Below are positions 1-10,198 of a stretch of DNA of 64,000 nt, piece after piece. The translations under genes were made by a program, and so were the position numbers. The first letter of the stretch is position 1; every line of letters starts with the position of its first letter. This DNA comes from Tetrapyrgos nigripes (Eukaryota; Basidiomycota; Agaricomycetes; Agaricales; Campanellaceae). The notes beneath the pieces were generated by a model, which had not been told where the DNA came from, did not search any database, and saw only the letters and a list, made by a program, of their open reading frames with translations. The stretch lies in NCBI GenBank assembly GCA_013368315.1, contig JAACJM010000146.1:124001-188000 (forward strand). The letters are read 5' to 3'.

Positions 1-2535
1 GGATGAATGGAAAACCGCTTTCCGGACCCGCTACGGATCCTTCAAATGGAAAGTGATGCCTTTTGGTCTCAGTAATGCTCCTGCCACTTTTCAGCGATTT
101 ATCAACGACATCCTCAAGGATCTCCTCAATGTCACAATGTCCTGATCTATTCAGACAATGAGGACCATCAGAAGCATGTTCGCGGAGTATTCCGTCGGCT
201 CCAAGAGCCCGAAAAATGCTTCTTTTCTGTTGATACCGTGGAGTATCTAGGCTACATTCTCTCCCCCGAAGGGTTAACGATGGATCCTTCTAAAATCCGA
301 ACTATCCTGGAATGGCCCGTTCCTCAGAAGGTCCGGGATATACAATCTTTCCTAGGTTTCTGTAATTTTTACAGACACCTCATCTTCAATCATTCAGATA
401 TTGTCGTACCCCTAACCTGTCACACCCGAAAAGCTATCCAGTGGAAATGGACACAGGCATGCCAGGAATCTTTCGATTACCTTAAGCATGCTTTTACTTC
501 CGCCCCGATCCTTGGTCATTGGGTTCCGAACCAAAAGATCATTGTCAAAACCGACACTTCCGGTTATGCTATCGCCGCAATCTTCTCTCTCCAGTACGAT
601 TCCGGAGAGATTCATCCCATCGCATTCCATTCACGCACCTTACAATCCGCCGAACTCAATTATGACGTTCATGATAAGGAATTGCTTGCCATTTTTGAAG
701 CATTCTGAATCTGGCGACACTACTTGGAAGGCTCCGGATCCCCTATCGATGTTGTTACCGATCACAAAAATTTTGGAATATTTTTTGACCACTAAAATTC
801 TAACACGACGACAAGTCTGATGGTCCAAGTATCTTTCCACTTTCAATCTCATTATCCAATTCCAACCAGGTAAACTAGGTGCAAAACCCGACTCACTCAC
901 TAGACAATGGGACGTCTACCCAAAAGAGGGGGATAGTGACTACACTAAGGTTAATCCACAGAATTTCCGCCCTGTCTTCACCCAAGAACAGCTTTCCGAA
1001 TCGCTCTGAGCCTCTTTCCTCAAAGGACCGGCACTCCGTGCATCCATTATCATGGATATCCAGAAACTCCATTCCACAATCCGAGAATCCTATGCTTCCA
1101 ATCCGGAATCACAAGCCGGTCTCAAACTAGCTAAGGATTCCTCATCATCCCAATGGAAACTCAATGAATCCAGGTTACTACGCTTGGACGATAGGATATT
1201 CGTTCCTGGTGCTTCCGACCTTAGACTTCAAGTTTTGCGACAGCACCACGACCATTCCCTAGCAGGACACTTCGGACAAAACTGGATGCTTGACCTTATC
1301 TGATGCCACTATACCTGGCCAAAGGTCCGAGAATTCGTTCGGGATTATGTCGCTTCCTGTACGGTTTGTGGTCGCAACAAGCCTTGTCGACATCGTCCTT
1401 ATGGTCTCTTAAAACCACTTCCCGTACGTTCCGTCTGTGGGATTTGATTTCCATGGATTTTATTGAACAACTACTGGATTCCAATGGATACACAGCAATC
1501 CTGGTAATTGTGGACCACGCATCCAAACAGGGAATCTTCATTCCAACTCATGATACCATTACATCGGAACAGCTCGCGGAATTATTTGTTCTTCATGTTT
1601 TTTCTAAGCATGGTGTTCCTAACCATGTCACTTCTGACCACGGTTCCGAATTTGTTTCCCATTTTTTCCGATCCTTAGGAAAAGCTTTGAACATGGAACT
1701 TCACTTCACTTCGGGTTACCACCCGGAAGCTGATGGACAGACAGAGCATACCAATCAGACACTTGAGCAGTACACCCGGATCTATTGTTCTTACCAACAG
1801 GATAATTGGTCTTCCCTACTTCCCATCACTGAGTTCGCTTACAATAATGCTCCGAACGCTTCCACCAGAATCACACCCTTCTTTGCAAATAAAGGGTTTC
1901 ACCCAAACTTAACAGTTCATCCCGACTACAATCTCGCTTCCGAGCGCGCCTGACATTTCGTTGTCAATCTCAAGGAACTTCATGGTTTCCTTCGGGATGA
2001 GATTCGGGAAGCTCAGAAACGTTACAAGGTACAGGCTGACAAACGCTGTCTGGATTTACCAGAAATCCCTATTGATTCCGAAGTTTTTGTGTCTGCCAAA
2101 CACATAAAAACTACAAGACCCACTCCGAAGTTCTCCGAGAAATTCCTTGGTCCATTCAAAGTTATCTCTCGTCCGAGCTCTCTTTCTTATGCCATAAAGC
2201 TCTCTGACTATCTCCGTGGGATCCACCCCGTTTTCCATGTGTCCCAACTCAAACCTGCTGTTCCCAACACGATTCTGAATCGTATCCCAGATCCGCCTGC
2301 TCCAGTTGAGATTGAAGGTGAACTTGAATATGAAATCACCAAAATCTTAGACTCAAAAATTGATCAGCACCGTCAGAAATGTCCTCTACTATATTTGGTA
2401 CAGTGGTCTGGTTACGAAGGCACCAATGAAGAATTTTCCTGGCTTCCTGCGGATGAGCTTACAGCTGAAGAAGCTATAAACGAGTACCATCAGAAAAATC
2501 CAAACAAACCTGGTCCTCTTCCAATTTCATCTTAA
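1..2535 (+). pseudogene. Ty3/gypsy chromodomain retrotransposon A, pol remnant (5' end outside window)
   Basis: This is decayed pol of a chromodomain Ty3/gypsy element. In order it shows the end of reverse transcriptase ([15 protein letters not shown] near 57-105), RNase H (about 540-850, with DTSGYA and ELNYDVHDKELLAI), the integrase zinc-binding part (HHDHSLAGH near 1247, CTVC near 1360), the integrase core (MDFIEQLL, SDHGSEF, GYHPEADGQTEH, 1450-1950) and a chromodomain (about 2310-2500, ILDSK, YLVQWSGYEG). Two short deletions hit RT near 135 and 210, and the first removes the YxDD catalytic box. TGA stops lie at 706, 818, 1007, 1301 and 1951, mostly where the family has arginine. A frame slip lies near 1435. 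The element continues past the nested insertion to its polypurine tract and 3' LTR near 11.8 kb. It cannot encode a working polymerase. Confidence 0.93.
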
Positions 2536-2765
2536 TCCTTATCTTTCCGACGTTTTCTGTCCCTTCCAGCACTCTTCACTAATTTCGATTTATTCTATTT
2601 TTTTGTCATTTTCTTCCTTTCAGTCCGATCGTATCTTAACTTCACTCAAAAAATTTGTTCCAAGAACGTTTTTTTGCCCATCCGGGTCCAGTCAAGTATC
2701 CATTACAAAAAATCTATATACAAATATTCATGTCCATCGCGTTCGGCACGCATCCGTCCCTTTCC

Positions 2766-2921
2766 TCAATCTTCCTCTACCACTGCCTTTGATCTCGGTT
2801 TCTTCCCCTTTCCCTTCTTCTTCAGCTGCCTGAGCGAATCCGGCATGTCCAGCAACCTTGCCTCCATTCCCATCCACTCCTCATCCTCCATTTTGGGAAG
2901 TGGGATATCTGACGATTCCGC
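2766..2921 (-). pseudogene. 3' end of antisense ORF of element A (left of the nested insertion)
   Basis: The minus strand reads open from 2921 and ends at TGA 2766-2768. It is acidic (PKMEDEEWMGMEARLLDMPD) then lysine-rich (QLKKKGKGKKPRSKA). When element B (2922-10683) and one copy of the 5-bp target duplication are removed on paper, this segment continues in frame from the cysteine-cluster ORF at 10684-10892. It is therefore the C-terminus of a gene antisense to the retrotransposon. Function is not recognised. Confidence 0.6.
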
Positions 2922-3406
2922 TGTCAAGAACGTTGTCACTTAGCAAAACCACCCAAGTCACACAGTGAACAAGATAGATTCAACGAGTTACAGTGAGACA
3001 AAAGAGAGAGAGGGATAAAGAAAGGGAGGATCGAGTAGCTGACTATGCTCGACACTGCACTGTACTAGGAGCGGAGTGGAGACGAAGTGAACAGACTAAG
3101 GGACCTAGCTACGAGATCTACGATATATATATAGAGAAGAAGTGAATGTGTGAGAATGTCCGTGGGGCCTAGGGATCGGAGGAGATAAGAAGGTGAGTCA
3201 AGTAGAGAAATATGTACGTGAGAATGTCCATGGAGATAAAGGAAACGGAGAAGTGAGTCGTAGATCTAAGAGACGATGATGAGAAGTAATCAGTATTTAT
3301 GGGTTTATGGAAGGTGATAGAATGATGAGCAGAAATGAATAGGTAGTAGAAGAGAATAGAGAGGAAGGTAAAGGGGGAATGAAGGAGACGAAGGCGGTTC
3401 ATGACA
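2922..3406 (-). repeat. 3' LTR of retrotransposon B
   Basis: This 485-bp LTR starts TGTCAAGAACG and ends GGTTCATGACA. It is nearly identical to 10199-10683. A run of TA repeats (ATATATATATAGAG near 3122-3135) is the likely TATA region. The 5 bp outside, TCCGC, pair with TCCAC on the far side of the element. Confidence 0.95.
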
Positions 3407-3421
3407 CTACCCCCCTTTTTA
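3407..3421 (-). promoter_or_regulatory. Polypurine tract of retrotransposon B
   Basis: On the minus strand the 15 bases just before the 3' LTR read TAAAAAGGGGGGTAG, a purine run expected to prime plus-strand cDNA synthesis. The TAA stop of the upstream ORF is its first triplet, so coding sequence runs right up to the tract. Confidence 0.8.
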
Positions 3422-3955
3422 GGTTGAGCTTTTGCCGGAGCTCGGAAGCCAACTGGTCCACTGCTTCGTCCATTGCTTCCTGATTTCCTTGTCCAAGCCA
3501 CGTATAGTTGGCCAAGTCTCTGGCAAGTCGTGGGGAAAGTTACCCCATCCTGTCAGAGCTGATTCGCGTCCTTCCCATCCTCCTACCCATGCGTCCCATC
3601 CATTGTGGTTGCTAACGTCTGCTGTACCCCATCCGGCGTCGTCGTTGTTTAACTCTATAAACCCTCCCCATGTGCTCGCATCCCCCCATCCTAGATTGTT
3701 TCGTTCGTTGAGTCGCAGGCTGGATCTGTAGGTGATACATCTCGACCGGTGTCCCTCCCCCATCCTACATCGTTTCGTTGAATCCTGTCCTGGCCAGATG
3801 CACTGGTTGCATCCACTGTGCCTCCCCGCGTGCCCTTCGTCCAACCTACAGCGTCGGCCTGAACGTTGACCATATCTGCAGCGTCCGGTGTTATCTGTTA
3901 ATGGGTCGATCGTTGTCGTGGTGGTTGAGACGGTGATAGTGATAGGTGTGGTCAT
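3419..3955 (-). CDS. Cysteine-rich accessory ORF (ORFX) at the 3' end of retrotransposon B
   Basis: This is an intact 178-residue ORF with an ATG start. It lies on the same strand as gag-pol, 153 bp after the integrase/chromodomain stop, and ends at the polypurine tract. Residues about 23-75 hold two copies of a putative zinc-binding unit: C-x9-C-x5-H-x3-H (CRYGQRSGRRC...EGHAGRH) and C-x10-C-x5-H-x3-C (CIWPGQDSTKRC...GEGHRSRC). The rest is rich in Trp, Gly and Asn (GWGDASTWGG) and ends in a basic helix. A retrotransposon ORF here occupies the position of env or other accessory genes, but no signal peptide or membrane segment is visible. A nucleic-acid-binding role is inference only. Confidence 0.7.
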   Translation of the reverse strand: MTTPITITVSTTTTTIDPLTDNTGRCRYGQRSGRRCRLDEGHAGRHSGCNQCIWPGQDSTKRCRMGEGHRSRCITYRSSLRLNERNNLGWGDASTWGGFIELNNDDAGWGTADVSNHNGWDAWVGGWEGRESALTGWGNFPHDLPETWPTIRGLDKEIRKQWTKQWTSWLPSSGKSST

Positions 3956-4108
3956 GATGGAATGTGGTGTGAGGGTAGATAGTTGTTTTGGTAGGATGTG
4001 GTTGAGTTCTGTTCTCGTTTGGGCTTCCGTAGTCGCCTTTTAAGAAGGTTGTGTCCGCGGTGTTAAGAGGCGGTCAAGTTGTCTGTTGGGTTATGACAGT
4101 AGACGCCG

Positions 4109-7100
4109 TTAATGTCGGTAAGCTCGAGGATGTTTCAGATGGAACTCTTCGACCATGTCCTTTACCTTGGTCAGGTTTGATGTAGGTACCCAAGTGTTCT
4201 CTGAGTCGGGTAATCCAACCATTTGATGAGGTATTGAGTCCCCTTCCTGTTCCTGGTTGGTTTCGAGTCTAGTATCGTTTCGACATCGTATTCCTCGTTT
4301 GTGTCTAGTAATTCCGCGGGAGTCCCGGGGTAGTTTGGTCCGTGGGCGTCTGTTTCCACGTACGGCGTTAATAAGGAGGCGTGGAAAACGGGGTGTATTC
4401 GCCAGGTTGTCGGTAATTTCAACTTGTAGTTCACCTGGCTGATTACTTCAATGATCTCGAAAGGCCCATGACGACGATCAGACAACTTAGCTTTTGGTCT
4501 CGTTGTCTTCAGGTTTTTCCCGTCGAGTAGCACCCTATCTCCGACTTTGTATCCTGTCCAGGAAATGGAGTGATTACCATGCTGTGCTTTCATCGTTTCG
4601 GCAGCCGACGTCAGGCTTGCTTTGAGTTCGTCCCTGAGTTGGTTGAGGTTTTGGAGTCGTTCCTCTACTGTCGGTAGGTTAGAGCTTGGGTTAAATGATG
4701 GGAAGAAGCGTGGTTGGTATCCATGTAAGAGTTCGAAGGGGGATTTTCCTGTCGCCGAATGTATTCTGGTGTTATGGCTGAATTCGGCGTATGGTAGATA
4801 GTCCACCCAGTCTTCTTGTCGATAGTTGCAAAAGATTCGTAAGAACTGTTCCAATTCCTGATTGTATCGCTCCGACTCTCCGTCGGTTTGTGGGTGATAG
4901 GCGGTGCTGAGGGCTGAAGTGATGCCTAACTTCTCATGGACCGCGGCCATGACCTTGCTTGCGAACTGCGGACCCCGGTCGGATATCATCTTGTCCCATA
5001 ACCCATATCGTCGCCAAGTGTTGTCAAGTAGTAAATTCACTGTTCCGTCACTGTCAATTGTTTTCGTACACGGCAATATGATGACCGTCTTTGTTGACTT
5101 GTCAACTGTGACGTGGATTGCGTTGAACCCCTTGCATTCAGGGAGATCCGTGATGAAGTCGGTAATAATAGTTCCGAATGGACGTTCTGGGATTTCGGTG
5201 GGAATCAAGGGGATCCGAGTGGGATGGTTGTTGGTTTTTGTCGCTTGGCATTTGGCACAGCCCGTTACGTAGTCTTTGACAAAGACTGACATTCCGGGCC
5301 ACCAAAATTCCCTGCTGACTAGTTCGTAAGTTTTGTATCATCCCGGATGTCCTGTTGCCAGGGAATCATGGTGTAGTTTTACGATATCCCGTCGGAGGTC
5401 ATTGTCTGCTGGTACGTAGATTTTTCCTCGGAATAAGATGATTCCATCTTCGTAATTCCATTCCTGTAGGTTTTTTACCAGCGAACGTGGTCCGTTCCGT
5501 AGGATGACATCCAAGGCACTCACTACCTCTAGGTCCCTCTTGGGACATTCCTTTATTCGCCTTTGTAGTTCTACATCTCCTATGGCTGTTACTGTTCCTT
5601 GTCTAGTTGCTCGGATTCGGAAGAATTTGGGGTCGAGAAGGATTCTGTCAGTGTTGTCGTTCTCGGTTCCGAGTTTGTGGTCTGGTCGTCTAGATAGTGG
5701 GTCAGCTTTATTCAGACTTCCGGGTTTATGTTGGAGGGAGAACTCAAATCGTGTGAGGAACAATGCCCATCGTGCTTGTCGTCGACTGAGTTTTTGGGCG
5801 GTCTGGAAATATTCCAAGTTCCGATGATCGGTGAAGATTTCGATAGAATGGGGAGCTCCCTCCAAATAGTGTCTCCATGCTCCCAGTGCTCGTATAATTG
5901 CCAATAGTTCTTTGTCGTGGATGTCGTAGTTTCGTTCAGTTTCTGAGAGGGATTTGGAGATATAGGCAACTGGATGCCATCGATCGTCTTCTCCAGTTTG
6001 CATAAGTATTCCTCCCGTTGCGTAGTCTGATGCGTCTACTTCCACTCGGTATGGCTTTGTATGATCTGGCATCAGTAAAACCGGTTTGGATGTGAAAGCT
6101 GTTTTTGAGGGACTGAAATGCCTTTTCGGCCTCCGTTCCCCAGTTCCAGTGGTTGTCCTTCCGTGTTAGATCAAAGAGGGGGCGTGCAATTTTTGAAAAG
6201 TCTTTGATGAAGCGTCTGTAAAAGTTTCCGAATCCCAGGAAGGCCTGCACTTCCTTCACCGTTTTGGGGGTTGGCCATTCGAGTACTCCTTCCACCTTCA
6301 CTGGGTCCATTGACAGGGTGTCGTGAGACACGATTAGTCCCAAGAAATCGACTTTGTCTGCTTCGAAAACGCATTTTTCGGGTTTGGCGTATAGGTCGTT
6401 GTCTCTTAGTCGTTGTAGGACGGTCCGGACTAGTTTTCGATGTTCATCTAGATCGTGAGTGAATATTAGAATATCATCCATATAGACGATGATCTTCCCT
6501 TGGTCGATGAGATCTTTGAAGATAGTGTTCATCATCGCTTGAAAGGTCGCCGGCGAGTTCATCAATCCAAAAAACATGACCGTTGGCTCGAATAATCCTC
6601 TGTTGGTTTTGAAGGCGGCTTTCCATTCGTCCCCTTCCTTGATACGTATGTTATTGTATCCCCACCGTAGGTCGATTTTACTGAACACGTGTGCGTCCTT
6701 GAGTTTGTCGATTAGTTCTGGAATGAGGGGTAGTGGGTATGCGTTTTTCACGGTTCCTTTATTGAGCGCTCTGTAATCCTGTACTGGGCGTAGCTTTCCG
6801 TCTTTCTTCTTTACAAAGAAGAAGGGACTTGCCATTGGGGACTTCAATGGTTTAATGTATCCTTTCTCGAGGTTTTCGGTCAGGAAGGAATCGAGTTCGG
6901 ATTGTTCGTTTGGGGAGAGAGGGTATGTTTTACATGTGCGTGGTTGGAAGCCGTCTTGTAATTCAATTGCGTGGTCCCAATTACTTCGTTGGGGTAGACG
7001 TTCTGAAGTTTTTTTGTCAAACACTGATAAGTATTCATGGTATTGTTTTGGAATTTGTTCTTGTAACGAGGTTGCTGAGTTTATGGTTTTATTTTCAGTG

Positions 7101-7381
7101 TTTTGTAGTGCTTTGATAAAGGCAGCTCGGATACTCAGCTTGGTATCTGATAGCCCTTCGTCAGGATCGGTGGGGGTGTCTAAGTATTCCATGACGAGTT
7201 CACTCCATTGTCCCGGAACATTCCATTGTCCAGTCGTGTCCTCTGAGGAGAGTGTTGCTCCTAAGTCGATCCGTTGTAATCGGATCTTTTTAGGTCGTTG
7301 TGATCGACGTTGTCCCGCTATCTTGGGTTGTGGTTTTGTTTTGTGGGGGCCTACAATGTCCTTGAATACGACTTGGTAGTC
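4109..7381 (-). pseudogene. Retrotransposon B pol: RT, RNase H, integrase, chromodomain (broken)
   Basis: This continues the protease frame past the TGA at 7382-7384. RT (about 6960-6250) has PVQDYRALNKGT, FGLMNSPATF and the catalytic VYMDDIL, all present. RNase H (about 6090-5700) has VDASDYATGG, NYDIHDKELLAI and FTDHRNLEYF. The integrase zinc part ends at a TGA (5338-5340) where the family reads Arg; then come CAKCQ, the D,D,E core (ITDFITDLP, SDRGPQFAS, YHPQTDGESERYNQ) and a chromodomain (VETILDSK, YLIKWLDYP). Single-base slips lie near 6097-6100 (RT/RNase H) and 4208-4210 (chromodomain). The restored frame ends at TAA 4109-4111. Core catalytic residues are intact, so the lesions look recent. 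Confidence 0.93.
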
Positions 7382-8026
7382 TCAGTGGTGTGTTCTGGGA
7401 TCTACTATTTCAGGTTTCTTTGTTCTCGGAGAAGAGCTTTTCGACTTAGCTTCGTTCTTTACTGGTGTCTTTTCCAGTGTACAAGCACTGGGGCATCGCG
7501 TTAGGTTGATTTCCGACGTTGTCCAGTCGATCTCTGGATTGTGGTGTCGTAACCAATCGGTACCCAAAATTATATCGTGATCTCCGATGTCCGTGATGTA
7601 AAATTCGGCGATCTCTTCGTGATGGGATTGGTGATCTGGGGTGTAAATTCGTAGTCTTTGGACGGTGTAATGTTTTACCCATCCCATTACGTTTTCCGAT
7701 CCGTCGACGTTTCGAACTGGAAATGGTTTTTCTAGGGGGATGCGACTGAGGTGATGTTTTTGGGCGAAGGCATTATTAATGATGATTCCTTCTGCTCCAC
7801 TGTCTAGTAGAGCGGTTGCGTCAATTTTTCGTCCAGTTATTTTCCCGATCAATTCGGTCTTAAGCTCTATTGATGGGGTCTGTTGGTTTCGAGTGATTGC
7901 CGTGATTCTTAATTCAGATAGGGATCGTGGCTTACGAAAGGGTATAGGGCTCGTGTATTGCCTGTGTTTTACTGGTATGTATGTCCATGTTCCTCCTCCT
8001 GACGACGTAACAGGGGAGGTATTCAA
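7382..8026 (-). CDS. Retrotransposon B aspartic protease region
   Basis: This 214-codon frame overlaps the end of gag by one base-step back. It carries the retroviral-type aspartic protease motif ALLDSGAEG followed by an IIIN strand near residue 70, and a second-half hydrophobic ILGTDWL motif. It would act as a homodimer that processes the Gag-Pol polyprotein. There is no ATG at its start. The gag stop lies in a run of five T (GGATTTTTGA), so a -1 slip at that run would join gag to protease. It ends at a TGA (7382-7384), but the same frame continues into RT. Confidence 0.88.
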   Translation of the reverse strand: MNTSPVTSSGGGTWTYIPVKHRQYTSPIPFRKPRSLSELRITAITRNQQTPSIELKTELIGKITGRKIDATALLDSGAEGIIINNAFAQKHHLSRIPLEKPFPVRNVDGSENVMGWVKHYTVQRLRIYTPDHQSHHEEIAEFYITDIGDHDIILGTDWLRHHNPEIDWTTSEINLTRCPSACTLEKTPVKNEAKSKSSSPRTKKPEIVDPRTHH

Positions 8027-9657
8027 AAATCCGCTTCCGTTATGAACTTCTTCAATAGTCCTTCCTTCTCTTCTCCTGACAATGCTCCGATTCTGGCGGT
8101 GAGTTCTGTGATGTTATCCGCGGTAGCGTTAACCTTGGACTCCGAGGTTTCTGTGGTGACTGCGGCTTGCTTTATGGAGGGTCTCCAGGTCGTGTTGTTG
8201 GGAGTGGTCTGAGGCGTATTAGGGAACGTGGGGCAGTCGTTGCCCATATGGCCCAGTCCCCGACACCTGAAGCAGCGTCCTTCTTTCCTCATCTTTTCCC
8301 TTTCTTGGGGAGTCAGTTTCGGCGGGTATTTAGTAATTGAAGATGCACCTGGGACGTTGTCTTGGAGGGCATTTACTTCTATGCTTCTCGTTCGCCCACT
8401 TCTCGTACTCTGTGACCCTCTTCCTGGTTGTCCTTCCTCCCTTCGAGGTTTACTCCATGAGTTTTTTTCCTCCTGCCTTTCTAACCAAATCATGTGTTGT
8501 TTTACCGCTGCCTTCTGTAATGCCGCGAGATTTCTGGGTTGAGTGGATAGGTAGGAGATTCGATCTACCAATCCTCGGGGGAGTCCTTTTCGATACCATT
8601 TCATTAACGCCTTATCGTTATAGCCAGTATCGTCAGCGTATCGTTTGAATTGGGAGTTGTACTTATCTATGTCAGCCAGAGCTCCCTCCATCCTGATGTG
8701 TTCTATCTTCGTTTGTGCCTGGGTTTCCCGAGCTGAAGGTTTGAAGTCCCGCAGGAATTCTCGCTTTACTTCGTATAGAGTCCAGAGCTTTTTCTTCGTT
8801 TCTGGTTTCGAAGCAGGGGAGTCCTCGTCAGTACTTGTGTATTCCTCGTCACTATCACTAAAGTCGTCTTCTTCTTCGAAGACCTTCTTCATCATACTGC
8901 GTGCCCATTGTTTCGCTTCATCTCCTGAGAACAGCGTGAGGAAGAACAATATCTTTTCGTCTTCGGTAGGGTAGACTTGATCGTTGAGCCGAAGGTAGTT
9001 GTTAAATTCGGCCATCCAATCTTTTGTTTGGTTCCGGTCTCCTGTGAACTTTTCTGGCTTTACTCCATGTTCCTTGGTAGTCGTATTAGGAAAGACCGAG
9101 GACTGAGCATCCTGAGCCTCGTCGTCAGGTGGTACGGTGTCTCGAGGGGCTCGAGCTCCTGTAGCAGCAGTAGCCGAATCAGGGTTTTCAGACATTCTGA
9201 GAGCGGCGTGAATGGAGTGGAAATCGATTGGGAGGGTGGGATTGATGGAGATGGGTTCCTGGACTGCACTAGAAGTGCTGTCCGTCGGAGATCTGTTATG
9301 AGGGGAATGGGGTTCTGAGGGATGTTCGGGAGAAGGAGTCGGTGACGGGGTTGTAGCTGGATTTGGGTTTTCTGTGGTTGGTTCTGACGGGAGTGATTCG
9401 AAGAGTGAGACTGGTTCGATACCGAGTGCCTGTTCTTCAATTGAAAGAGGTCGGTTGTTTACAGAGAGTCGGTTGGGACACGGATGGGTTGTGCAAAGCT
9501 CCCACCGGTTTTGGTGTGAGAAGTAACAATCTTGTTGTCTTCGGGGGACGTGTGCGTGAGGTCGTCTGAGACAAACGATTACGGGGGAGGAAGTACGGCT
9601 AGGATTTTGTGAGGCTGTGCGTGATCTAGTGGTTCTTGGAATTCTGCTTTCGCTCAT
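8023..9657 (-). CDS. Retrotransposon B Gag
   Basis: An intact 544-residue Gag. The N-terminal 75 residues hold an unusual Cys/His-containing segment (CLRRPHAHVPRRQQDC...). A Ser/Thr/Pro-rich stretch follows, then the capsid-like retrotransposon gag domain (about 190-390, EKFTGDRNQTKDWMAEFNNY, KKLWTLYEVKREFL) with an acidic insert (EEEDDFSDSDEE), and a CCHC zinc knuckle near residue 470 (CFRCRGLGHMGNDC). It should form the particle and bind element RNA. Its ATG overlaps the stop of the upstream ORF0 as ATGA (9654-9657), which suggests coupled translation. Confidence 0.92.
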   Translation of the reverse strand: MSESRIPRTTRSRTASQNPSRTSSPVIVCLRRPHAHVPRRQQDCYFSHQNRWELCTTHPCPNRLSVNNRPLSIEEQALGIEPVSLFESLPSEPTTENPNPATTPSPTPSPEHPSEPHSPHNRSPTDSTSSAVQEPISINPTLPIDFHSIHAALRMSENPDSATAATGARAPRDTVPPDDEAQDAQSSVFPNTTTKEHGVKPEKFTGDRNQTKDWMAEFNNYLRLNDQVYPTEDEKILFFLTLFSGDEAKQWARSMMKKVFEEEDDFSDSDEEYTSTDEDSPASKPETKKKLWTLYEVKREFLRDFKPSARETQAQTKIEHIRMEGALADIDKYNSQFKRYADDTGYNDKALMKWYRKGLPRGLVDRISYLSTQPRNLAALQKAAVKQHMIWLERQEEKNSWSKPRREEGQPGRGSQSTRSGRTRSIEVNALQDNVPGASSITKYPPKLTPQEREKMRKEGRCFRCRGLGHMGNDCPTFPNTPQTTPNNTTWRPSIKQAAVTTETSESKVNATADNITELTARIGALSGEEKEGLLKKFITEADF

Positions 9658-10145
9658 TCACTTGTTTCGGGATCCGGAAATAAAAGATCCCACTGTTCTC
9701 CTGAGACGTCTTCCCAAGCAGTCAGTGATCTATGATAGCTGATTATCCTAGGGATTCGGGTTCGGAGATGTTCGTGATATTCCTCTTGGCTGAACTCGAA
9801 GATGTCACTATCTTCGTAGTCGTCGTGACTGAACCAATATGGGAGGGTTGTCTCTCCTAGTTGAATGAGGTAACACGTATCTGCAATTGCAACGTAACGT
9901 GGAGAGGTGCTTTCAGGTGATATCTTTATTCGGAGGTATTCGGAGGTGGTCACTTCACCTGGGATCCACGATCTCTTGTTGAGTATAATCCAATAGTCGT
10001 CGAGTGCGATAGCGTGCTCGTATACTGTTGTTTCGAGTTCTTCTCGGTAGTTTATGAAGTACTTTGATTTTTCGATAGGGAAGGGATAGCACGGTGGAGG
10101 TCGGGTCCGTAAGTTGTTAATAAGGGGTTCGAAGTTAAGAGCCAG
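9654..10145 (-). CDS. ORF0 upstream of gag in retrotransposon B
   Basis: An open frame of 163 codons lies between the 5' LTR and gag, on the same strand, and overlaps the gag ATG by 4 bp (ATGA). It has no ATG. The first codon after the upstream in-frame TAA that fits a start is CTG at 10145-10143, perhaps a mutated ATG or a non-AUG start. It contains a proline-rich patch (RTRPPPCYPFP) and a tyrosine/acid-rich C-terminus (PYWFSHDDYEDSDIFEFSQE). No family is recognised. The length and the stop-start overlap argue it is translated. It could be a leader of Gag or a separate small protein. Confidence 0.55.
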   Translation of the reverse strand: MALNFEPLINNLRTRPPPCYPFPIEKSKYFINYREELETTVYEHAIALDDYWIILNKRSWIPGEVTTSEYLRIKISPESTSPRYVAIADTCYLIQLGETTLPYWFSHDDYEDSDIFEFSQEEYHEHLRTRIPRIISYHRSLTAWEDVSGEQWDLLFPDPETSE

Positions 10146-10198
10146 TGTGTTTTATCGAGGGTCTGTTTGTGAGGTGGGTGTAAGATAGTCTGTTCAAG

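Noticed and set aside
3432..3731. Plus-strand ORF opposite ORFX
   Set aside because: It is a shadow of the minus-strand ORF, which has the ATG, the Cys/His units and the element's strand.
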